Assembly (NCBI GenBank): GCA_033439295.1
Contig: JAVTLE010000005.1
Location: forward strand, 1,910,501 to 1,974,500
DNA: 64,000 nt
Reading direction: 5' to 3'
Source of the DNA: Deuterostichococcus epilithicus
Taxonomy: Eukaryota > Chlorophyta > Trebouxiophyceae > Prasiolales > Stichococcaceae
Positions within the stretch are counted from its first letter, which is position 1; every line of letters begins with the position of its first letter. Position numbers and translations under genes: made by a program. Shown here one piece after another: positions 56,269 to 64,000 of the stretch. The notes beneath the pieces were generated by a model. The model was given only the letters and a program-made list of their open reading frames with translations. It was not told the DNA's origin and did no database searches.

Positions 56269-57892
56269 ATGAGCACAGCCACGCGCTCACGCCGCCCTGA
56301 CACGCTTTCTGTGCAGCTTGTGGCTGACTGTCGCTTGGCCACGTCAGCAAGCACCAGTCGCACAGATCTGCAGCGGTTAGCCAAGAAATACTCTGTCTCC
56401 GCGCGTCCAGGCGCATCGGAGGAGACGATTCGGGAGCAGCTTCGTCGCCACTTTGCATCGTCTGGCGTGGAGACGACAGCAGCTCCGGCAGCGGCAACTG
56501 CAGCAGACCTGCCTTCCTTCCCTGCCCCTCATGCCAGTGACGCATCGTCATCCCTGTCCTGCGCGCCTGCATCGCAGCCCCCCACGGAGCCACAGCAACA
56601 GCCAGCCGCTCAGCAGCGGCTGCAGCACGCTTCGGAGCGGCGTGCCTCCGCATTGCAGAACCTGTCCGAGTCTAGCACGCACGTGAGTGGCTCCAGTTTG
56701 ACTACTTCTGACTACTTTCGTGATCTGCTGGGGCAGCAGCCCGTCATCCCTTCTGATGTGCAAGAGGACCCGACAGCCGACGCCGGCGCCGCGCCACCAG
56801 CCGCAGATGGTTCCGAGTTGAATGTGCAGTTCACAGGTGCCTCTGTCACCAAGGGCATTGAGTCCTTGCATGGTGGCAAGTCAACTGTGGGTGTGCTTAA
56901 GCTTGATGCTCTCTCTGTTGCTGCTGCTGAGCTCGCGCCGTGTCTTGCTGCCGTCTTCAATGCTTGCCAGAGGGTGGGGGCGCTGCCGCGCGCTTGGGCG
57001 CTTTGCGGTATCACCCCCATCCACAAGGGTGGCGACGTTACTGACCCTGGCAACTACCGCGGCATCGCGGTGGGCTCTCTTTTAGCAAAGCTGTACGCAG
57101 CGATGCTCAACGAGAGGCTCATGGAGTGGTCCGAGCGCCACGGGCTGCGTGCCCGCGGACAGGCTGGCTTCCGGAGGGACCACCGCACCACTGACCAGGT
57201 GTTTGTGCTCCGCACGCTCATTGAGCGAGCCCGTGCAGAAAAAAAGCCGCTGTATGTATGTTACGTTGACTTCAAAAAAGCATATGACACCATTCCACGT
57301 GACCTGCTGTGGCACAAACTGCAACGCATCGGGGTGCATGGGGACTTCTTGCGGGCGGTGCAGGCTTTGTATGCGGAGGTGCCCATGGGGGTGCAGTTTG
57401 CTGACGGCATGTCTGCCACGTTCGATTCCCTGCTAGGTGTGAAACAGGGCTGCCCACTTTCTCCAACCCTGTTTGGCATCTTCATTGATGACTTCCAGGC
57501 TGAGCTCGAAGCCGGCTCCGCCGGCTTCGCCCTTCCCACACTGTCCGGCGTGCAGACGCCGGCGCTCTTCTACGCGGACGACCTGGCACTGGTGTCCACC
57601 ACCGTCGCCGGCCTGCAGGCGCAGTTGGACCTCTTGCAGGCATACAGCAAACGCTGGCGGCTCACCGTCAACGTTAAGAAGACGAAGATGGTGGTTTACA
57701 CCACCGCACGCGGCGCGGTGGCGGCGCCACAGCTCACCTACATGTCCGCCCCCATCGAGGTGCTTGACACGTTCAGGTACCTGGGGGTTGACCTGCACAG
57801 CACGAAGCCATTTGCTTCGAGCGCAGCGGACCGGGCGGCGTCCGCCCGACGCGCCGCGCTCGCGCTGCATAATCGCTGTCGTGATCTCGGGC
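56269..57892 (+). CDS. Chimeric LINE ORF: SAP-like N-terminus joined to reverse transcriptase
   Basis: From the ATG at 56269 an open frame gives MSTATRSRRPDTLSVQL, then TDLQRLAKKYSVSARPGASE and TIREQLRRHFASSG, which has the look of a SAP-type DNA-binding helix pair, then a Ser/Ala/Gln-rich linker. At DYFRDLLGQQ (about 56710) it switches to the LINE frame and runs through the reverse-transcriptase core, including YVDFKKAYDTIPRDL and FYADDLALV. The linker and endonuclease that precede DYFRDLL in an intact LINE are absent, so this is an internal-deletion product. The frame ends a few codons into the repeat inserted at 57893. Whether the SAP-like part is the LINE's own ORF1 or a captured host exon is unclear. 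Confidence 0.6.
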
Positions 57893-58158
57893 TTGGGGGT
57901 GGTGGAGCGTGAAAAGTGAAAGAACCTTTGACCGGAAGGTTGGTTGTGAAAGTGGAATTAAATCCACTTATATACACAACCAAGAGATGAGGGGGAGTGT
58001 AACCCGAAGGTGATCGATAGCGATGGGTGATTGCCGAAGCAATGCGAAAGCAGGGCAGTCATATGTATGACTATGACCCAATTCACTCCTTTTTTTTGTC
58101 CGCATGAGTCGTGAATCGAACTCGCGACCTCATGGGTATTTTTCCGTTTTCCAACCAC
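57893..58158 (-). repeat. Hairpin-rich repeat, copy 3
   Basis: The clearest 266-bp copy, inserted in the LINE ORF; compared with the intact LINE at 61936-61950, five bases (TGCAT) are missing at the insertion point. Stems visible: AACCTT 57923-57928 with AAGGTT 57936-57941; TTGGTTGTG 57940-57948 with CACAACCAA 57975-57983, enclosing AAGTGGA/TCCACTT (57950-57969); ATTGC/GCAAT with a CGAA loop (58030-58043); and AGTCATA/TATGACT (58057-58072). Read on the minus strand the CGAA loops become C(UUCG)G. Box-B-like GAGTTCGATTC lies near 58120 on the minus strand. Confidence 0.8.
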
Positions 58159-59612
58159 GATCCTGCACTGCTCATGCATCTTTTTGACGCACTTGTGCGC
58201 CCGGTGATGCTGTACGGTGTGGAGACTTGGGGGCCTGGGGCGCTGTGTGGCAAGGCCAGCGGCATGGAGGCTTGTGAGAAAGTGCAGAGGAGCTTTTTGC
58301 GGGCTCTTCTTGGCGTGCGTGCAGGCACGCCCAAGGCGGCGCTACTCGGCGAGGCGGGCCGCTTTGAGGCGGCGCACACAGCAGTGACGCTGATCTGCCG
58401 CTTCTGGAACCGGCTGGTGGACATGCCTGACGCGCGGCTGACCAAGCAGGCGTTCCTCGAGAACGTCAGCATGGCCGGCCGCGGCGGCGGCATCCACTCG
58501 GCCTGTTGGGCTGCCCAGGTGGCCTCGTTCCTGGACTTCATGTCCCCCATTGTTGACGGTGTGCCGCAGCACATCGACCCTGACGCAGCCACGGCGGTGC
58601 TGCAGCGCCGACACTTTCAGTCGGTGAATGGCAGCGATGCCCGCAAGGTACGCGAGTGGCTGCAGATTCGGGGCCCTTTGGCTTTTGGTGCCTACGAACC
58701 AGCTATGTATCTGCAGGCGGTGGCCTCCAGGACCGGCCGCGTTCGGCTGGCGCAGTTTCGCACCGGCTCCCATTGGCTGCGGGTGGAGACAGGGCGGTGG
58801 GCCGGCCTGCCGCGCGAGCAGCGCAGCTGTCAGCGCTGCGACAGCGGCGAGGTTGATGACGCAGAGCACATGCTCTGGGGGTGTTCTGCTCTGCTAGACC
58901 AGCGTCTCCAGCACGTGGAGCTGTTCAGCCGGGGCGACGCCACAGTCGAGGCGTTCATGCAGCAGGACCCTGCCAGCTTGGGGGTGTTTCTGCGGCATTG
59001 CGCCGATCGCTGCGCGGAGCTAGAGGGCTGGGGCTCGAGCTCTCAATGAGGCCTATCATCATCATGCTTTCGAGGCAGAGGGCACCTTGCTGTCGGGACT
59101 TTCGGGGCCGGCATGGGGGTAGATGGCAATTTCATTCTCTGTGTTTGGGTTTCGGAGTGGTGTGCCATAGCGCTCGCGGAATCCTGCGATGGGAGCGGCT
59201 AGCTCAGATGCCGGGGGCACTTTAGGCATGTTGCGCAGTCAGACATCCCGTAGCCTTGGCAGGGGGAGGTTAGGCTTAGCAGGTGTTTTTCAGTCCTTGG
59301 CTGTTGTGTTTGGTCTGCTTCCACCAGCATGCAGGGCGCCTCACGGCGTTTCCAGTCCAAGCGAGCCAGAGAGCTCGGCGCTTTGCGCGCAACTGGCCAT
59401 GTATGTCTGCGCGGGGTTTACTGGGTTTACCCGCGGGTGCTCTGGCACATGACTCTATGGACATGGTTGCCGATGTCGTTTTGACCTGCTCGACGCCCTT
59501 TCCGTTTGTTCCCTCAGCATGTCGCTTGCTGTTGCGCATTCCGACCGCCTTCGGGCCTGTGCTATAGTCAGCCACTTGACTGCACAGTATGTAACCAAGT
59601 CCAAGTCCAAGT
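58159..59612 (+). mobile_element. LINE ORF2 C-terminus and 3' UTR
   Basis: Continuation of the LINE copy interrupted at 57893. It codes DPALLMHLFDALVRP to the stop at 59047-59049, including the zinc knuckle CQRCDSGEVDDAEHMLWGC (C-x2-C-x8-H-x4-C by position). A ~560-bp 3' UTR ends in CCAAGTCCAAGTCCAAGT at 59612. The next element starts at the following base. Confidence 0.88.
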
Positions 59613-60209
59613 TCGCAGCCACCGTTCCACGCAGAGCTGGCTAGCTTACTCGTGCGTGCCAGGACGGCTGAGAATGAGGTGGCTCGCTTGCGCGCTCAGG
59701 TAGCGGCGAATGACGCTGACAGGGTGAGCATTGTGGTGCAGGTGACGGAGGTCGTCAGCTTGACGGTGCAGGTCGTGGAGGCGCCCGTGGCGAGCTACGG
59801 CGTTGCGCAGGTTGCTGGCCCCGAGCCCACAGCGGCGCTAGACGGGCCGCACGCCCAGGCCATCTGCCGGGCAGCGCCGCCGACGCCGGCCGTGGCTCCA
59901 CCGCACAGCTCGCAGCTGCAGCAGCCAGCGCCAGCGCCACAGAGCCGGTCCCAGCGAGCCAGAGAGCTCGGCGCCTTGTGCGCAACTGGTCCTGTATGTC
60001 TGCGCGGGGTTTACTGGGTTTACCCGCGGGTGTTTGTGGCACATGACTCTATGACTAGACATGGTTGCCGATGTCGTTTTGGTCGACTCGATGCCCTTTC
60101 CGTTTGTTTCCTCAGCTTGTCGCTTGCTGTTGCGCATTCCGACCGCCTTCGGGCCAGTGCTATAGTCAGCCACTTGACTGCACAGTATGTGACCAAGTCC
60201 AAGTCCAAG
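59613..60209 (+). mobile_element. Internally deleted LINE: ORF1 coiled-coil piece plus 3' UTR end
   Basis: Begins directly after the preceding tail. The first 330 bp code ELASLLVRARTAENEVARLR and similar heptad-like sequence, then a Pro/Ala/Gln-rich stretch, consistent with an ORF1 coiled coil. At about 59943 this joins the LINE 3' UTR at GGTCCCAGCGAGCC, which runs to a CAAGTC tail at 60209. Everything from ORF1 to the 3' UTR is missing. Confidence 0.65.
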
Positions 60210-60213
60210 CCCC

Positions 60214-60816
60214 GACTGGGTCATCTCTGGACTCGACTTTGCCGCCGGCAGCAGCCGCGATGCGGCGCACGCGGCAGTGGCAGACTTTGCCGCCGAGAGC
60301 CTCGGCATGGCTGACGCAGCACCGCTCATCACGGTGCTGCGCGTCAGCGGGCACCGCGATGGCCTGGCGGTCATCCGGCTCGCGGACCGGTCTGTCGAGC
60401 GTGCGATGCGCAGCGCCAAGGCGCTGCTGCCGCACGACTGCCCCGTCAGCATCTACCGCAGCCTGCCGCCGCAGCAGCGCGGCGCCGCCGCGCAGCTGCG
60501 ACTAGCACGTCGCCAGGAGCAGCTGCTCACGCCGCAGGAGGTGGCGACCGCGCGCCGCGCGGCCAAGGCCGCGCTGGACTTCGCCCGACAGCGCATCGCC
60601 GACCAGCGGCGCTCGCCGATTCACCGCGCTTTCCGCCCTCTTCCTGTTGCAGTCCCCCTGGGAGTGCCATCATTCTTCAGTGTCCTGCATGACGAGTCTG
60701 CACCCACTGCATCGCCGGACGCCCAGGCGCCGGCAGAGGGCTTTACCCCTCCGACGGCTGCGGCGGCCGCCGACCCCACCACCATGCCTGCTGCTGCACG
60801 CATCGATGTCTGCTAG
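60214..60816 (+). CDS. LINE ORF1-like protein, C-terminal part
   Basis: An open frame (first internal ATG at 60307) with ISGLDFAAGSSRDAAHAA, LITVLRVSGHRDGLAVIRLA, ERAMRSAKALLPHDCPVSIY and RSLPPQQRGAAAQLRLARR. The pattern of an RRM-like fold followed by a 'x-L-T/P-P-x-x-R-x-x-x-x-L' helix is common in ORF1 proteins of APE-type LINEs, which bind the element RNA. The N-terminus is missing. It ends in AARIDVC 30-60 bp before the endonuclease region. Confidence 0.55.
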   Translation, partial: DWVISGLDFAAGSSRDAAHAAVADFAAESLGMADAAPLITVLRVSGHRDGLAVIRLADRSVERAMRSAKALLPHDCPVSIYRSLPPQQRGAAAQLRLARRQEQLLTPQEVATARRAAKAALDFARQRIADQRRSPIHRAFRPLPVAVPLGVPSFFSVLHDESAPTASPDAQAPAEGFTPPTAAAAADPTTMPAAARIDVC

Positions 60817-60859
60817 GGGTGTTGGGGCCGGGCTGCGCCCGGCGCCGTCCGGTCCCCTC

Positions 60860-61208
60860 ACAGCTCATTGTCCGTGTTGCACCTGAACGTCCATGGCTCT
60901 CAAGAAATGCGTTTGCTATCACGCAGGCCATCCAGGGTGCGGCCTACGATGTTCTGGTGTTCACGGAGACGTGGCTGCGGGAGGGCGCTGACGCGCCGGA
61001 GCTGGCAGGCTACACCGCCATCCTCAATCTGCCTCGGAGCCGAAAGCTTCAGCACGGCGGCACGCGAGGCGGCATCGCCGTCTACGTCGCCGACGCGCTG
61101 GCACTAAAGGTCACGGTGCTGTCGACAGGGCCACAGGGCTGCTATGCCTTACTGCGTCTTGATGGCTGCATCGGGCAGGAGGAGGATGCATACATGTTTG
61201 CATGCTAG
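60860..61208 (+). pseudogene. LINE APE-type endonuclease fragment
   Basis: Two adjacent frames give LSVLHLNVHGSQ and then AAYDVLVFTETWLREGAD, GGTRGGIAVYVADAL and GCYALLRLDG. The LN-x-H-G start, the catalytic FTETWL and the RGGIAVYV motif identify an exonuclease-endonuclease-phosphatase fold. A one-frame shift separates the first motif from the rest, and a stop follows DAYMFAC where the family would continue with YIPP. After about 85 further bases the sequence jumps into the reverse transcriptase. Confidence 0.7.
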
Positions 61209-61269
61209 ATTCCACCAGAGGGCAGCTCAGCTCTAGCTGGGAAGGGACCTGCGGTTTGGAAGGCATTGA

Positions 61270-62832
61270 GTGAGGAGGTTGGGGCCACCTCGCGCGTTGT
61301 ATGTATGTTACGTTGACTTCAAAAAAGCATATGACACCATTCCACGTGACCTGCTGTGGCACAAACTGCAGCGCATCGGGGTGCATGGGGACCTCTTGCG
61401 GGCGGTGCAGGCTGTGTATGCAGAGGTGCCCATGGGGGTGCAGTTTGCTGACGGCATGTCTGCCACGTTCGATTCCCTGCTAGGTGTGAAACAGGGCTGC
61501 CCACTTTCTCCAACCCTGTTTGGCATCTTCATTGATGACTTCCAGGCTGAGCTCGAAGCCGGCTCCGCCGGCTTCGCTCTTCCCACACTGTCCGGCATGC
61601 AGACGCCGGCGCTCTTCTACGGGGACGACCTGGCACTGGTGTCCACCACCGTCGCCGGCCTGCAGACGCAGTTGGACCTCTTGCAGGCATACAGCAAACG
61701 CTGGCGGCTCACCGTCAACGTTAAGAAGACGAAGGTGGTGGTTTACACCACCGCACGCGGCGCGGTGGCGGCGCCACAGCTCACCTACATGTCCGCCCCC
61801 ATCGAGGTGCTTGACACGTTCAGGTACCTGGGGGTTGACCTGCACAGCACGAAGCCATTTGCTTCGAGCGCAGCGGACCGGGCGGCGTCCGCCCGACGCG
61901 CCGCGCTCGCACTGCATAATCGCTGTCGTGATCTCGGGCTGCATGATCCTGCACTGCTCATGCATCTTTTTGACGCACTTGTGCGCCCGGTGATGCTGTA
62001 CGGTGTGGAGACTTGGGGGCCTGGGGCGCTGTGTGGCAAGGCCAGCGGCATGGAGGCTTGTGAGAAAGTGCAGAGGAGCTTTTTGCGGGCTCTTCTTGGC
62101 GTGCGTGCAGGCACGCCCAAGGCGGCGCTACTCGGCGAGGCGGGCCGCTTTGAGGCGGCGCACACAGCAGTGACGCTGATCTGCCGCTTCTGGAACCGAC
62201 TAGTGGACATGCCTGACGCGCGGCTGACCAAGCAGGCCTTCCTCGAGAACGTCAGCATGGCCGGCCGCGGCGGCGGCATCCACTCGGCCTGTTGGGCTGC
62301 CCAGGTGGCCTCGTTCCTGGACTTCATGTCCCCCATTGTTGACGGTGTGCCGCAGCACATCGACCCTGACGCAGCCACGGCGGTGCTGCAGCGCCGACAC
62401 TTTGAGTCGGTGAATGGCAGCGACGCCCGCAAGGTACGCGAGTGGCTGCAGATTCGGGGCCCTCTGGCTTTTGGTGCCTACGGACCAGCTATGTATCTGC
62501 AGGCGGTGGCCTCCAGGACCGGCCGTGTTCGGCTGGCGCAGTTTCGCACCGGCTCCCATTGGCTGCGGGTGGAGACAGGGCGGTGGGCCGGTCTGCCGCG
62601 CGAGCAGCGCAGCTGTCAGCGCTGCGACAGCGGCGAGGTTGATGACGCAGAGCACATGCTCTGGGGGTGTTCTGCTCTGCTAGACCAGCGCCTCCAGCAC
62701 GTGGAGTTCAGCCGGGGCGACGCCACAGTCGAGGCGTTCATGCAACAGGACCCTGCCAGCTTGGGGGTGTTTCTGCGGCATTGCGCCGATCGCTGCGCGG
62801 AGCTAGAGGGCTTGGGCTCGAGCTCTCAATGA
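61270..62832 (+). CDS. LINE reverse transcriptase with C-terminal zinc knuckle (5' incomplete)
   Basis: An uninterrupted 500-residue frame beginning, after the deletion junction, at YVCYVDFKKAYDTIPRDLLW. It continues through GVQFADGMSATFDSLLGVKQ, CPLSPTLFGIFIDDF and the catalytic box, which here reads FYGDDLALV instead of FYADD, then the thumb, LMHLFDALVRPVMLYGVETW, and the C-terminal CQRCDSGEVDDAEHMLWGC knuckle. The earlier RT blocks (GNYRGIAVGSLLAK, GQAGFRRDHRTTDQ) are missing. Identity to the copy at 56710-59049 is very high, so both are recent. Confidence 0.88.
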   Translation: MRRLGPPRALYVCYVDFKKAYDTIPRDLLWHKLQRIGVHGDLLRAVQAVYAEVPMGVQFADGMSATFDSLLGVKQGCPLSPTLFGIFIDDFQAELEAGSAGFALPTLSGMQTPALFYGDDLALVSTTVAGLQTQLDLLQAYSKRWRLTVNVKKTKVVVYTTARGAVAAPQLTYMSAPIEVLDTFRYLGVDLHSTKPFASSAADRAASARRAALALHNRCRDLGLHDPALLMHLFDALVRPVMLYGVETWGPGALCGKASGMEACEKVQRSFLRALLGVRAGTPKAALLGEAGRFEAAHTAVTLICRFWNRLVDMPDARLTKQAFLENVSMAGRGGGIHSACWAAQVASFLDFMSPIVDGVPQHIDPDAATAVLQRRHFESVNGSDARKVREWLQIRGPLAFGAYGPAMYLQAVASRTGRVRLAQFRTGSHWLRVETGRWAGLPREQRSCQRCDSGEVDDAEHMLWGCSALLDQRLQHVEFSRGDATVEAFMQQDPASLGVFLRHCADRCAELEGLGSSSQ

Positions 62833-63398
62833 GGCCTATCATCATCATGCTTTCGAGGCAGAGGGCACCTTGCTGTCGGGACTTTTGGAGTCGGCATGGG
62901 GGTAGATGGCGATTTCATTTTCTGTGTTTGGGTTTCGGAGTGGTGTGCCATAGCGCTCGCGGAATCCTGCGATGGGAGCGGCTAGCTCAGGTGCCGGGGC
63001 CAGTTTGGGCATGTTGCGCAGTCAGACATCCCGCAGCCTTGGCAGCGGGAGGTCAGGCTTAGCGTGTGTTTTTCAGTCCTTGGCTTTTGTGTTTGGTCTG
63101 CTTCCACCAGCATGCAGGGCGCCTCACGGCGTTTCCGGTCCCAGCGAGCCAGAGAGCTCGGCGCCTTGTGCGCAACTGGTCCTGTATGTCTGCGCGGGGT
63201 TTACTGGGTTTACCCGCGAGTGCTGTGGCACATGACTCTATGACTGGACATGGTTGCCGATGTCGTTTTGGTCTGCTCGACGCCCTTTCCGTTTGTTCCC
63301 TCAGCTTGTCGCTTGCTGTTGCGCATTCCGACCGCCTTCGGGCCTGTGCTATAGTCAGCCACTTGACTGCACAGTATGTAACCAAGTCCAAGTCCAAG

Positions 63399-64000
63399 GC
63401 TCGCTGGGACCGGAAACGCCGTGAGGCGCCCTGTATGCTGGTGGAAGCAGACCAAACACAAAAGCCAAGGACTGAAAAACACCTCTTAAGCCTAATCACC
63501 GCTGCCAAGGCTGCGGGATGTCTGACTGCGCAACATGTCTAAAGTGCCCCCGGCACCTGAGCTAGCCGCTCCCATCGCACGAATCCGCGAGCGCTATGGC
63601 ACACCACTCCAACACATAAAATGAAATCGCCAGCTGCTCCCAAGCCGACCCCGAAAGTCCCGACAGCAAGGTGCCCTTAGCCTCGAAAGCATGATGATGA
63701 TAGGCCTCATTGAGAGCTCGAGCCCAAGCCCTCTAGCTCCGCGCAGCGATCGGCGCAATGCCGCAGAAACACCCCCAAGCTGGTTGGGTCCTGCTGCATG
63801 AACGCCTCGACTGTGGCGTCGCCCCGGCTGAACAACTCCACGTGCTGGAGGCGCTGGTCTAGCAGAGCAGAACACCCCCAGAGCATGTGCTCTGCGTCAT
63901 CAACCTCGCCGCTGTCGCAGCGCTGACAGCTGCGCTACTCGCGCGGCGATCCGGCCCACCGCCCTGTCTCCACCCGCAGCCAATGGGAGCCGGTGCGAAA
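63399..64000 (-). mobile_element. LINE 3' region, inverted, running off the window
   Basis: Minus-strand copy with ~315 bp of 3' UTR (63399-63710) and then ORF C-terminal codons to the window end, including the zinc knuckle near 63890. It abuts the plus-strand tail at 63398 and lacks the last ~240 bp of its own 3' UTR, so it did not arise by simple 5' truncation. Confidence 0.82.

Larger units (their letters stand above)
60210..63398 (+). mobile_element. LINE copy: ORF1, endonuclease start, RT, zinc knuckle, 3' UTR
   Basis: The most complete copy, starting directly after the previous tail. It has an ORF1 C-terminal part (60214-60816), the beginning of an APE-type endonuclease (about 60860-61208), then, after an internal deletion at about 61293, the reverse transcriptase and C-terminal domain to the stop at 62832, and a 566-bp 3' UTR ending in CAAGTC repeats. 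The deletion removes the rest of the endonuclease, the linker and the first RT blocks, so the copy cannot be active. Confidence 0.85.

Noticed and set aside
57893-58158. Hairpin repeat read as an intron of the LINE (GT...AG borders exist on the minus strand)
   Set aside because: The borders fall on the strand opposite the LINE coding strand in copy 3, and the copy in the minisatellite is not in any gene, so an introner-type intron is not supported.
57893-58158. Hammerhead or other self-cleaving ribozyme in the hairpin repeat
   Set aside because: I looked for the CUGAUGA and GAAA core on both strands and did not find it in the right arrangement.
50450-64000. LTR retrotransposon or virus-like element as the source of the reverse transcriptase
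   Set aside because: There are no long terminal repeats, gag, protease, integrase or capsid-like segments; the APE-type endonuclease, RT order, zinc knuckle and short-repeat tail are those of a non-LTR element.

Overview
This is a nuclear window from a photosynthetic eukaryote, most likely a green alga (chlorophyte; a trebouxiophycean such as a Chlorella or Coccomyxa relative fits best, but the species cannot be named from the sequence). The evidence is GC-rich exons cut by many short introns, mostly GT-AG with a few GC-AG, plus plant- and alga-type chloroplast proteins (DUF760, DUF2358, SBPase) and LINE arrays. It is not bacterial: there are no operons, Shine-Dalgarno sites or CRISPR arrays, and I see no rRNA or tRNA genes.

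Positions 1-50450 are a dense run of ordinary host genes, alternating in strand so that most neighbours are convergent or divergent. In order they are: the C-terminus of an FAD-dependent oxidoreductase (+); a DUF760 chloroplast protein (-); a small Cys-rich secreted protein (+); RNase P/MRP subunit POP4 (+); a TadA-type tRNA adenosine deaminase (-); the DEAD-box helicase DDX42/RH24 (+); a CoA-diphosphatase-like Nudix hydrolase (-); peroxin PEX2 (+); cytosolic-type isoleucyl-tRNA synthetase (-); a DUF2358 protein with C-terminal membrane segments (+); 6-phosphogluconate dehydrogenase (-); an SBPase-family sugar bisphosphatase (+); an intact NUP98-NUP96 nucleoporin fusion (+); and prohibitin-2 (+). 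RNA processing and translation (POP4, TadA, DDX42, IleRS) and pentose-phosphate/Calvin sugar metabolism (6PGDH and SBPase, divergent from a shared 650-bp spacer) are the recurring themes.

Positions 50450-64000 are a repeat island with no convincing host gene. It is built from broken copies of one LINE family on both strands. Pieces of an ORF1 protein, an APE-type endonuclease, a reverse transcriptase, a C-terminal CCHC zinc knuckle and a ~565-bp 3' UTR ending in short CAAGTC repeats can all be recognised. Three successive copies on the + strand each begin exactly where the previous tail ends, which suggests insertion into older tails or template jumping. A tandem minisatellite with ~167-180-bp units lies in the middle and contains three unresolved bases.

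The most unusual object is a ~266-bp non-coding repeat present three times plus a fragment. Two copies are nested in LINE coding sequence and one in the minisatellite. Its hairpins include C(UUCG)G loops when read on the minus strand, and it carries a tRNA-like box B near one end. I cannot assign it to a known family; a structured SINE-like element is my best inference.
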